Assembly: GCA_913045935.1 (NCBI GenBank)
Contig: CAJWSY010000011.1
Span: 1 to 34,793, forward strand
Origin: an uncultured Chloroflexota bacterium
GTDB lineage: Bacteria > Chloroflexota > Dehalococcoidia > Lucifugimonadales > GCA-002694895
Reading direction: 5' to 3'
Length of the DNA: 34,793 bases
The translations under genes and the position numbers were made by a program. Numbering within the stretch: position 1 is the first letter of the stretch; each line of letters starts with the position of its first letter. The notes under the pieces are model-generated. The model had not been told where the DNA came from and ran no database searches. It saw only the letters and a program-made list of their open reading frames with translations. Below are positions 28,017-34,793 of this stretch, piece by piece.

Positions 28017-29282
28017 TTATGTTCCTATGTCCCAACTATTAAGATATTTTTCTTGTTCCTCAGATAATATATCTATATCAACACTCATTCCTTGGAGTTT
28101 TAGTCTAGCAATTTCTTTGTCTAATTCAGTTGGAAGAGAATGAACACTATTTGATAATTGAGAATTATTGTTTTTTATAAATTCTGCTGCAAGGGCTTGG
28201 CCTGCAAAACTTAAATCCATTACTCCGGAAGGATGTCCTTCAGCAGCTGCTAAGTTAATCAATCTTCCTTCCCCTAGTAAGAAAATCTGCCTTCCGTCAT
28301 ATAATGTATATTGTTTGACAGAATTCAAAATTTGTTTACTTGAATCTGATTCTTTTTCTAATGATTCAATATCTATTTCAACATTAAAATGCCCACTGTT
28401 TGCTATAATTGCACCAGATTTTAAATTTTTGATTGCATCGATACCCACTGCATTCATGCCCCCTGTAACGGTAATAAATACATCGCCTATTTTTGCTGCA
28501 TCTTCCATTTTCATAACTCTATATCCATCCATCACAGCTTCCAACGCTCTAACAGGATCAACTTCTGTCACTATGACGTGAGACCCCATTCCATCAGCTC
28601 TCTGAGCAATACCTTTTCCGCACCATCCATATCCGGCAACAACCACAGTTTTACCTGCCCATAAAATATTTGTTGCTCTTGTTATCCCGTCTAAAGTACT
28701 TTGTCCCGTTCCATATCGATTGTCAAATAAATGTTTTGTATCAGCGTCATTGACTGCGATAACTGGATACATTAACTTGTTCTGCGAAGCCAAACTCCTA
28801 AGTCTAATTATTCCTGTTGTTGTTTCTTCACTACCTCCAATTATATTATCAATTAACGATGTTCTTTCTTGATGTATCATTGCTACCATATCAGCTCCGT
28901 CATCCATAGTCATATTTGGTTCGAAGTCACAAATTTCTGACAAATGTTGGTAGTAAGTATTGTTATCTTCACCTCTAATAGAGAATGTCGGTATTTCATA
29001 TTCAGAAACTAATGCTGCCGCCACATCGTCTTGTGTACTGAGTGGATTGCTAGCACACATCGCAACTTCTGCCCCGCCATCTTTTAATATTTTAGCCAAA
29101 TAAGCAGTTTCTGTAGTAACATGTAAACAGGCTCCTATTCTCATTCCACTTAGAGGTTTTTCCTTAATAAATCTTTTGTGAATTTGTCCCAAAACAGGCA
29201 TTTCTTTTTGTGACCATTCAATTCTTCTAATGCCTTCTGATGCAAGTCCTAAATCTTTTACATCATATTTCAATTCAGTCAT
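28017..29282 (-). CDS. ahcY: S-adenosylhomocysteine (or S-inosylhomocysteine) hydrolase
   Basis: NAD-dependent hydrolase of S-adenosylhomocysteine to homocysteine and adenosine, 421 aa. Key segments are MDDGADM (126-132), EETTTG (152-157), [18 protein letters not shown] (178-195) and the NAD loop GYGWCGKG (217-224). The enzyme is the short form without the roughly 40-residue insertion of many bacterial AhcY proteins. The TGQS motif resembles the archaeal/Thermotoga type, some members of which prefer S-inosylhomocysteine, so adenosine deamination before hydrolysis is a possibility. It leads the ahcY-metK transcript. Confidence 0.95.
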   Translation of the reverse strand: MTELKYDVKDLGLASEGIRRIEWSQKEMPVLGQIHKRFIKEKPLSGMRIGACLHVTTETAYLAKILKDGGAEVAMCASNPLSTQDDVAAALVSEYEIPTFSIRGEDNNTYYQHLSEICDFEPNMTMDDGADMVAMIHQERTSLIDNIIGGSEETTTGIIRLRSLASQNKLMYPVIAVNDADTKHLFDNRYGTGQSTLDGITRATNILWAGKTVVVAGYGWCGKGIAQRADGMGSHVIVTEVDPVRALEAVMDGYRVMKMEDAAKIGDVFITVTGGMNAVGIDAIKNLKSGAIIANSGHFNVEIDIESLEKESDSSKQILNSVKQYTLYDGRQIFLLGEGRLINLAAAEGHPSGVMDLSFAGQALAAEFIKNNNSQLSNSVHSLPTELDKEIARLKLQGMSVDIDILSEEQEKYLNSWDIGT

Positions 29283-29368
29283 ATACTACACCTTATATTT
29301 ATGTATGATTAAAAATTCAATCAAAATAACTTATAAAAACTCAAGTTAAGTATTAATTGACCCGAGTA

Positions 29369-29377
29369 ATTCTAGCA
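29369..29377 (-). promoter_or_regulatory. Extended -10 promoter of ahcY-metK
   Basis: On the minus strand TGC directly precedes TAGAAT (29369-29374), an extended -10 arrangement that needs little -35 help. It lies in the 131-nt gap between the PfkB kinase and ahcY, with an expected leader of about 80 nt. The leader has only weak A/T inverted repeats and no recognisable riboswitch. Confidence 0.45.
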
Positions 29378-29413
29378 CATTTAATTTAAATAGATAATAC
29401 AATTATGATCTGC

Positions 29414-30370
29414 TTACAAATTTAAATAATCTTTAAATCGAGTTTCATCAAGTATAAAACTATAACCAATTGATTTAATATAAGCTATATATCTTTTGTA
29501 TATCATATTCATATCTAGTTCGATCAAAGCTTTAACTCCGAAATCTTCTACCATAAATGATGCGACTACTGTTCCAATTACTCCTGCCATAAAAATATCT
29601 TTCGAGTTATAAGAATTAACTCTATCTAACATTCCGAAGAACGCTCCGGCAAATGAATCTCCAGCCCCAGTTGGATCTTTTACATTATTAGTTAAAAATC
29701 CAGGTAAAGCATAATATTGAACTGGAGTAAATATTAGTGACCCATGTTCTCCTTTTTTTATAACTACATTTTTTGAAGTTAGTTCCATTATTTTAAAACC
29801 AGCGTCTTTAAGATTGTTAAAACCTGAAATCATTCTTGCTTCTGATTGATCTATCATAACGACATCAGAATTTTTAATTACTTTATGCAAAACATCATTT
29901 GAAGTGTTAATCCATAAATCCATAGTATCAAGGCCAACAAATGATTTCTTATTTTCCTTTTTTACTTTTTTAAGCACGTCTAATTGTAATTCGGGATTGA
30001 TATTTGCCAAAAAAAGAATATTAGACTTTTTTGCTAAATCATTCAGATCAGGTTTGAAGTCTTCAAAAACATTTAACTCAGTTGTTATTGTCTCTCTATT
30101 GTTCATATTATTTTTTTCATACTCTCCTTCCCAAAAAAACGTTAACCCCTTTTCTTGATGCATATTAGAAAGGTTAATAGAGTTGGCTTCCAACAAAGAC
30201 AAATCGCTATCCTTAAAATCTTGGCCATATACCCCGACTGGAATAACTTCAGTAAATTTTGAAGCAGCAAGGCTAAAATGTATTGCCGATCCTCCTAACT
30301 GTCTTTCACTTTTACCATATAAGGTTGTAACTGTATCGTAAGCTACCGAACCAACAACTGTAATTGCCAT
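29414..30370 (-). CDS. PfkB-family kinase, possible adenosine/nucleoside kinase
   Basis: Ribokinase-fold kinase of 318 aa that phosphorylates a hydroxyl of a sugar or nucleoside. The N-terminal glycine pair QLGGSAIHFSLA (24-35) and the C-terminal signature DPTGAGDSFAGAFFG (232-246), with catalytic D238, are clear, together with VVIKKGEHGSL (202-212). Substrate residues cannot be read with confidence. The gene is upstream of ahcY-metK, so salvage of adenosine released by AhcY is a reasonable but unproven guess. It follows the rhodanese gene after 14 nt. Confidence 0.88.
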   Translation of the reverse strand: MAITVVGSVAYDTVTTLYGKSERQLGGSAIHFSLAASKFTEVIPVGVYGQDFKDSDLSLLEANSINLSNMHQEKGLTFFWEGEYEKNNMNNRETITTELNVFEDFKPDLNDLAKKSNILFLANINPELQLDVLKKVKKENKKSFVGLDTMDLWINTSNDVLHKVIKNSDVVMIDQSEARMISGFNNLKDAGFKIMELTSKNVVIKKGEHGSLIFTPVQYYALPGFLTNNVKDPTGAGDSFAGAFFGMLDRVNSYNSKDIFMAGVIGTVVASFMVEDFGVKALIELDMNMIYKRYIAYIKSIGYSFILDETRFKDYLNL

Positions 30371-30384
30371 ATTAAAAACTCACT

Positions 30385-30723
30385 TTATTCAATTTCAAAT
30401 CCATTAATAATCCAATCATTCATTCCGCCTTCTAAGTTAAATAATAAATTATCATCTACTCCATAAGCAGAACTAATTTCGCAAGCCAGAGCACTTCGAA
30501 CTCCCATTTGACAAACAAAAATAACTTTTTGTTCGATCTTATTTTTAGCAACCCATCCTTCAACTTGATGAAGAGGAATCAATTCAGATGACCTGATATG
30601 ACCTGTTTCATATTCCTCTAATTCTCTAACATCAATGATTCTTGGTTGCTCATCTTTTATTAGCTGGCTTAGTTCAGAAGAATTAATTTGATTAAATGGT
30701 TCTCCGTCATTTTTTCTTGGCAT
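30385..30723 (-). CDS. Single-domain rhodanese-like sulfurtransferase
   Basis: A 112-aa GlpE-like rhodanese domain. The active-site loop is CQMGVRS with C71, which would carry the persulfide. The CH2A-like motif is IIDVRELEEYETGHI (29-43), and the C-terminal LEGGMNDW is standard. The first 10 residues are a polar tail without a signal peptide, so the protein is cytosolic. It starts the pfkB transcript. Sulfur donors and acceptors are unknown; thiamine thiazole synthesis genes lie 2.5 kb away on the other strand. Confidence 0.92.
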   Translation of the reverse strand: MPRKNDGEPFNQINSSELSQLIKDEQPRIIDVRELEEYETGHIRSSELIPLHQVEGWVAKNKIEQKVIFVCQMGVRSALACEISSAYGVDDNLLFNLEGGMNDWIINGFEIE

Positions 30724-30768
30724 TATGATTTCCTAAATTTATAATTTTTTATTTTAAAATACGATTTC

Positions 30769-30774
30769 ATTATA
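30769..30774 (-). promoter_or_regulatory. -10 box of the rhodanese-pfkB transcript
   Basis: A perfect TATAAT on the minus strand, 45 nt before the rhodanese ATG, in the 102-nt divergent region 30724-30825. The -35 at 17 nt is poor (ATAGAA). The plus-strand promoter for the aminotransferase genes must lie in the same region but I see no clear boxes. Confidence 0.4.
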
Positions 30775-30825
30775 AACTAGTAATATGTTATTCTATTTTC
30801 TCTTATTCTAAATTAATATATCACT

Positions 30826-31788
30826 ATGGTTAAAAAAGAGAACGTCAAACGTAATACCTTTGAAGTAAATACCGACCCTGAATATGTTTGGAAATCAGGC
30901 GAAATATTAAAGTACACAGATGCTAGTTTCCCATTATCAATGTTAGGTTGGAGTTCAATTAACATGGTATTTGAGGGAATAAGAGGATATTACAATAAAT
31001 CTGATGATCAAATCTATATCCTTCATTTAAACGAACATCTCTCAAGATTTATGGAATCTATGAAAATGATGAGAATGCATCCCTTTGCAAGCCCAGATGA
31101 ATTAAAAGCCGTCATTATTGATCTAATAAAATTAAATAAATACAAAGAAGACATTTATATGCAACCGCTAGGTTACTTTGGGGATGGGCCTCCTGGTTTT
31201 CTGGCATCTGGAGAAAGAAAAGGTGATATGACAATCATGGTAAAACCAATAGACTCTTTACTCAACTCAGATAATATGTTGAATGTAAATGTTAGCTCAT
31301 GGAGAAGAATTTCTGATGATGTTATGCCACCTAGGATTAAAACAATAGCTAATTATCAAAATTCAAGATATGTAGCTGAAGAAGCAAAGCTAAATGATTA
31401 TGACCAATCATTAATTTTAAATAATCAAGGTAAAGTTTCAGAATCGACATATACTTGCGTGTTCATGGTAAAAAACGAAAAATTAATCACTCCGAATGTA
31501 ACTTCAGGAATATTGGACAGCATAACAAGAAAATCAATCATTGAACTTGCTAGAAACGAACTGGGATTGAAAGTAGAAGAAAGAGAAATTGATAGAACTG
31601 AATTTTATGTTGCTGACGAATCATTTATCTGTGGAACAGGAGGAGAAATTCAATTTATAGGTAAAATTGACGGGTATGTTATTTCAGAAAAACCTGGAAA
31701 TATATCTAAAGAAATTCAAAATTTATACCATAATATTGTTAGAGGAGTCGACAAAAGGTATAATCATTGGAGAACAAAAACATTTTAA
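30826..31788 (+). CDS. Fold-type IV PLP aminotransferase (BCAT-like)
   Basis: A 320-aa enzyme of the branched-chain aminotransferase/D-amino acid aminotransferase fold. The catalytic lysine is in PRIKTIANYQNSR (K172), preceded by SSWRRISDDVMPP. FEGIRGYY (49-56), GILDSITRKSIIELA and FICGTGGEIQ are also family marks. The usual E-x-x-G-x-N-(I/L)-F motif after the lysine reads ESTYTCVFM, missing the conserved Gly and Asn, so the substrate range may differ from ordinary IlvE. It is the first gene of a plus-strand operon with a class III aminotransferase and thiamine genes. It could supply branched-chain amino acids, but a different amino donor pathway is possible. Confidence 0.87.
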   Translation: MVKKENVKRNTFEVNTDPEYVWKSGEILKYTDASFPLSMLGWSSINMVFEGIRGYYNKSDDQIYILHLNEHLSRFMESMKMMRMHPFASPDELKAVIIDLIKLNKYKEDIYMQPLGYFGDGPPGFLASGERKGDMTIMVKPIDSLLNSDNMLNVNVSSWRRISDDVMPPRIKTIANYQNSRYVAEEAKLNDYDQSLILNNQGKVSESTYTCVFMVKNEKLITPNVTSGILDSITRKSIIELARNELGLKVEEREIDRTEFYVADESFICGTGGEIQFIGKIDGYVISEKPGNISKEIQNLYHNIVRGVDKRYNHWRTKTF

Positions 31789-31811
31789 TTTAATCAAAAA
31801 GGAGAAATCAC

Positions 31812-33176
31812 ATGTCAAACGCACCGTTGTCAGGATCTGAATTAGAAGATATAAAATTAATGGCACAAAAACATTTTTGGCCTCATGCAAAACCAGCAGG
31901 TGATGTATCTTCAGAAACTGGATTGAAAACCATAACTAAAGGTGAAGGTGTTTGGCTTTTTGATGAAAACGATCAACCTTGGTATGATACAACTTCTTGT
32001 CTATGGCTAGTAAATTTAGGACACGGAAGAACTGATATTGCCGATGCTGCATACGAACAAATGAAAGAAGTGAGTTTCACTCCTATGGGGTCATTCAGTC
32101 CACCAACTGCAAAATTATCAGGTAAGATCGCATCCTATGCTCCTGATAAAGAGTCAAGAGTATTTTTTGTATCCGGAGGAGCAGAAGCAAATGAAACCGC
32201 TCTTAAAATGGCAAGAAAATTTCACATAAACAATGGTGAAGGAACAAGATATAAAGTTATAAGCAGAAGAAATTCATATCATGGGGCTACATATGCCACT
32301 ATGAGTATGGGTGGTGGAACCAGGCCTCCATACGAATTTGAACCATTGATGCCAGGTAGCATAAAAATTGCAAATTATGATAGTTACAGATTGGGTTTTG
32401 GAACAAAATCTGAAGAGCAAGCAAGTGAGGAATATGCAAATGACTTGGAAAGAGCAATATTAGGGCAAAACCCTTCTACGGTTTCTGCGTTTATTGCTGA
32501 ACCTATTTCTACAGCAACTGGAATTCATGTTCCCAACAAAGCATATTTTCAGATGATCAGAGAAATATGTGACAAATATGGTGTTTTAATGATCTCAGAT
32601 GAAGTTATTACAGGATTTGGAAGAACAGGTTCATGGTTCTCAATCAATCAATGGGATGTTACACCGGATATAATTACTTTTGCAAAAGCTTGTACTAGTG
32701 GATATTTACCTATTGGTGGAGCAATTGCAACTAAAAAAGTATCAGATGCATTCATCGGTGATGAAAGCAAAACTTTCACACATTTAATGACATTTGGAGG
32801 AAATCCTGCTTCTAGTGCAGCCGGTGTCAAAACCATTGAAATTATGGAAAATGAAAAAGCTGTTCAAAACAGTAAAGAAATGGGTGATTACCTAATGGGC
32901 AAACTTGAAGATTTATACAAATATAATATTGTTGGACATGTACGAGGTGGCAAGGGCTTATTAAACGCCGTAGAACTAGTATCTAACAAAAATACTAAGG
33001 AACCTTACCCTGATCTTCCTAAAAAATTAGGTGGTTTGTACAATAAATATAACATGATCGGGTTACCATCTCCAGTGGGCGTTACCCTTGCGCCACCTAT
33101 AACAGTGAACAAAGATGAAATTGACGACTTGGTAGAAAGAGTAGAAAACATAATTAAAGATCTAGAAACAAATTAG
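31812..33176 (+). CDS. Class III PLP-dependent (omega-)aminotransferase
   Basis: A 454-aa aminotransferase of the class III (ornithine/omega-amino acid) group. PLP-binding features are SGGAEANETALKMAR (121-135), SYHGATYATMSM, DEVITGFGRTG (D263) and the catalytic lysine in FAKACTSGYLPIGG (K292). The FGGNPASSAA segment contributes a phosphate-binding Thr/Asn. The sequence suits omega-aminotransferases acting with pyruvate on beta-alanine, taurine or similar amines, but I cannot decide among them. The Shine-Dalgarno AAGGAG is strong and the gene is 23 nt behind the fold IV aminotransferase. It is followed 25 nt later by thiG. Confidence 0.9.
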   Translation: MSNAPLSGSELEDIKLMAQKHFWPHAKPAGDVSSETGLKTITKGEGVWLFDENDQPWYDTTSCLWLVNLGHGRTDIADAAYEQMKEVSFTPMGSFSPPTAKLSGKIASYAPDKESRVFFVSGGAEANETALKMARKFHINNGEGTRYKVISRRNSYHGATYATMSMGGGTRPPYEFEPLMPGSIKIANYDSYRLGFGTKSEEQASEEYANDLERAILGQNPSTVSAFIAEPISTATGIHVPNKAYFQMIREICDKYGVLMISDEVITGFGRTGSWFSINQWDVTPDIITFAKACTSGYLPIGGAIATKKVSDAFIGDESKTFTHLMTFGGNPASSAAGVKTIEIMENEKAVQNSKEMGDYLMGKLEDLYKYNIVGHVRGGKGLLNAVELVSNKNTKEPYPDLPKKLGGLYNKYNMIGLPSPVGVTLAPPITVNKDEIDDLVERVENIIKDLETN

Positions 33177-33201
33177 TATTAATTATTTTTATTTTTAGAC
33201 T

Positions 33202-33987
33202 ATGCCAAACAATGATTTTTTAACTATTGACGGGAAACAATTTAAATCAAGATTAATGGTCGGGACTGGGCGACATAGGTCTAACGACGAAATGGTTAGT
33301 TCTATAAAATCTTCAAATGCAGAAATAATCACAATTGCTATTGGAAGAATAAATTTAAATAATGTTAATGAAAAATCAATACTTGATTTTTTCGATTGGA
33401 ATAAATATACACTTCTACCAAATACAGCTGGAGCAAAAAATATTAAAGAAGCTATTTATATTGCAGAATTAGCAAGGGAGTTGACAGGCTCTAATTGGAT
33501 AAAATTAGAAGTCATCCCTGATTCTACATATTTACTTCCTGATCCGGTAGGGACTTATGAAGCTGCAAAATATCTAGTCAAAAATGGATTTACAGTACTT
33601 CCTTATATAAACGCTGATCCCGTTCTTGCAAAAAAATTAGAAGATGTAGGTTGTGCAACTGTCATGCCATTAGGATCATCAATCGGTTCCGGTAACGGGA
33701 TTCACACATTAGAAGAAATTAAAATCATAATTGAGCAATCTGAAGTGCCCGTAGTAGTAGATGCCGGTCTTGCAGTACCATCTGATGCGTCGCTTGCTAT
33801 GGAAATAGGAGCTGATTGCGTGTTAGTAAATACTGCCATAGCACAAGCTGAAAATCCATCTTTAATGGGAACAGCTTTTAAATTAGGTGTAGAAGCAGGA
33901 AGAAAAGCATTTTTAGCAGGAAGAATACCAAAAATAAATCAAGGATATACAAGTAGCCCACAAAGTGGGATAAATAATGACAAATAA
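33202..33987 (+). CDS. thiG: Thiazole synthase ThiG
   Basis: Builds the thiamine thiazole from deoxyxylulose phosphate, dehydroglycine and ThiS-thiocarboxylate. The 261-aa length is usual. The Schiff-base lysine is in NWIKLEVI (about residue 95), with PNTAGAK before it and [21 protein letters not shown] and [13 protein letters not shown] after it. Its end overlaps the ThiE/TenI-like gene by 11 nt, and thiS follows that gene, so the three are translated from one message. No TPP riboswitch is evident in front of the operon. Confidence 0.96.
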   Translation: MPNNDFLTIDGKQFKSRLMVGTGRHRSNDEMVSSIKSSNAEIITIAIGRINLNNVNEKSILDFFDWNKYTLLPNTAGAKNIKEAIYIAELARELTGSNWIKLEVIPDSTYLLPDPVGTYEAAKYLVKNGFTVLPYINADPVLAKKLEDVGCATVMPLGSSIGSGNGIHTLEEIKIIIEQSEVPVVVDAGLAVPSDASLAMEIGADCVLVNTAIAQAENPSLMGTAFKLGVEAGRKAFLAGRIPKINQGYTSSPQSGINNDK

Positions 33988-34645
33988 TAATAAATTAAAC
34001 TTTAAATACTACTTAATGCTAGTAACTGACATATTTAAAGATTTTCCCAACCTAAATGAAGCAGAACTTTTTATTTCCATGTCAATAAAATATGGAGTTA
34101 ATATGGTTCAATTAAGAGATGACTCAAAATTTGATAAGGAGAAAATTTTTTTTATTAATAAAATCAAAAACAAATTTCCCAACGCATTAATCATCATCAA
34201 TACACACTACAAATTGGCACAACAATCAAATGCTGATGGAATTCATATAAAAGAATCTAAGTGGAATAAAACAATCAAAAATATGAGTACAGATATGATT
34301 ATTGGTAAATCAGTACATTTAGATGAAAGCACATTAAAACCTAAGAACTTGAGTGATTCGAATGAATTCCCCATTCCGAATTACATAATTTTTGGAACTA
34401 TATTTAGTTCAAGCACACATCCTGAAATCAAACCCATTGGAATAAATTATTTTAGAAAAATAAAAAAGATATATAATGATTCGATTATTCTAGCCATAGG
34501 AGGAATAAACGAAAAAAACACTAAACAAATAATTAAGGCAGGAGCTGATGGTGTTGCTATAAAATCAGGTATAATTAATAGTATAAATCCTGAAAAAATA
34601 ATAAGATTAACTAAAAATGCTCTGTTAAAAAATGATTACAATTAA
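33977..34645 (+). CDS. ThiE/TenI-family protein, more TenI-like
   Basis: A TIM-barrel protein of 222 aa in the thiamine phosphate synthase/TenI family: LMLVTDIF, NMVQLRDD, IIINTHYKLA, GIHIKES, IGKSVH, GTIFSSST and AIGGI. The metal-binding Asp expected in the ThiE motif N-D is Thr here, and the second Asp after GIH is replaced. The Lys of the pyrophosphate-binding T-K motif is His (STHPE). The ending GVAIKSGI is like TenI. These changes favour TenI, the thiazole tautomerase that finishes the ThiG product, over ThiE. The gene sits between thiG and thiS with overlaps of 11 and 14 nt, which fits either role. Confidence 0.8.
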   Translation: MTNNNKLNFKYYLMLVTDIFKDFPNLNEAELFISMSIKYGVNMVQLRDDSKFDKEKIFFINKIKNKFPNALIIINTHYKLAQQSNADGIHIKESKWNKTIKNMSTDMIIGKSVHLDESTLKPKNLSDSNEFPIPNYIIFGTIFSSSTHPEIKPIGINYFRKIKKIYNDSIILAIGGINEKNTKQIIKAGADGVAIKSGIINSINPEKIIRLTKNALLKNDYN

Positions 34646-34793
34646 TAACGAACATAACACAAAAATAGTTACACCACTTAGCATTAACGATTTGATAAAA
34701 ACACTAAATATAAAATCTGGAAATATTGCCGTAGCTGTGAATGAAAAAGTTATCAGAAAATCTGATTGGGACCAATTTGAAATACACAAAAAT
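34632..34793 (+). CDS. thiS: ThiS sulfur-carrier protein, 3' end cut by window
   Basis: The first 54 residues of a ubiquitin-like sulfur carrier are visible from the ATG at 34632, which overlaps the preceding gene by 14 nt. The segment VAVNEKVIRKSDWDQFEI matches the usual ThiS core V-A-V-N-x-x-x-V-x-R-x-x-W. The C-terminal Gly-Gly that receives the thiocarboxylate lies beyond the window. ThiS delivers sulfur to ThiG. Confidence 0.88.
   Translation, partial: MITINNEHNTKIVTPLSINDLIKTLNIKSGNIAVAVNEKVIRKSDWDQFEIHKN

Noticed and set aside
29283-29413. SAM or SAH riboswitch in front of ahcY-metK
   Set aside because: Only weak A/T inverted repeats occur; the G/C-rich conserved cores of these riboswitches are missing.
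30724-30825. TPP riboswitch before the thiamine-containing operon
   Set aside because: No CTGAGA...ACCTGA-type conserved elements are present here or in the 25-nt gap before thiG.

Overview
This is a compact, AT-rich bacterial chromosome segment. It holds a partial 23S rRNA gene followed by about 30 tightly packed protein genes. Many intergenic gaps are 1-25 nt, and three convergent gene pairs meet with overlapping stops or a 1-nt gap. Several features fit a low-GC member of the Chloroflexota near Dehalococcoidia/SAR202: a 23S gene with its own promoter and no 16S gene nearby, a FakA-RecG pair divergent from L28, a RecG with an N-terminal extension, a prenylated-flavin UbiD/UbiX/UbiA set, and a short archaeal/Thermotoga-like AhcY. 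This placement is inference from gene content, not a phylogeny.

Layout. 1-2582 (-): 23S rRNA, cut at its 3' end by the window edge, with a strong sigma70-type promoter at 2709-2737. 2799-6915 (-): one operon, CinA-like domain protein > HxGH nucleotidyltransferase > UbiD > UbiA > UbiX. 6977-10645 (+): potassium uptake cluster, TrkH > TrkA/KtrA > universal stress protein > two degenerate TrkA-like proteins. 10669-11502 (+): prephenate dehydratase. 11499-14073 (-): operon of a DapA-superfamily aldolase, an MfnB-like furan synthase fused to a TusA-like domain, and two small membrane-associated proteins. 14155-18243 (-): RecG and FakA, divergent from rpmB (+). 18625-21559 (-): 7Fe ferredoxin > aconitase. 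21657-25365 (+): DNA polymerase I > GreA fused to an integrase-type N-terminal domain. 25362-26783 (-): phosphohexomutase. 26804-29282 (-): AhcY > MetK. 29414-30723 (-): rhodanese > PfkB kinase. 30826-34793 (+): fold-IV aminotransferase > class III aminotransferase > ThiG > ThiE/TenI-like > ThiS (cut by the window end).

Functional themes. The first operon probably serves quinone biosynthesis through prenyl-FMN chemistry (UbiX makes the cofactor, UbiD decarboxylates, UbiA prenylates). It also carries a split CinA-like/nucleotidyltransferase pair that may belong to NAD metabolism. AhcY, MetK and a PfkB kinase suggest SAM recycling. ThiG/ThiS and a TenI-like protein suggest synthesis of the thiamine thiazole.

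The observations most worth following are: (1) the MfnB-TusA fusion beside a divergent DapA-like aldolase; (2) the integrase-SAM-like/GreA fusion downstream of polA; (3) two genes (universal stress protein and polA) whose conserved N-termini extend upstream of any ATG/GTG/TTG and appear to start at AUU/AUA behind a Shine-Dalgarno sequence; (4) a ThiE-family protein lacking the ThiE metal-binding residues; (5) the unlinked 23S gene.
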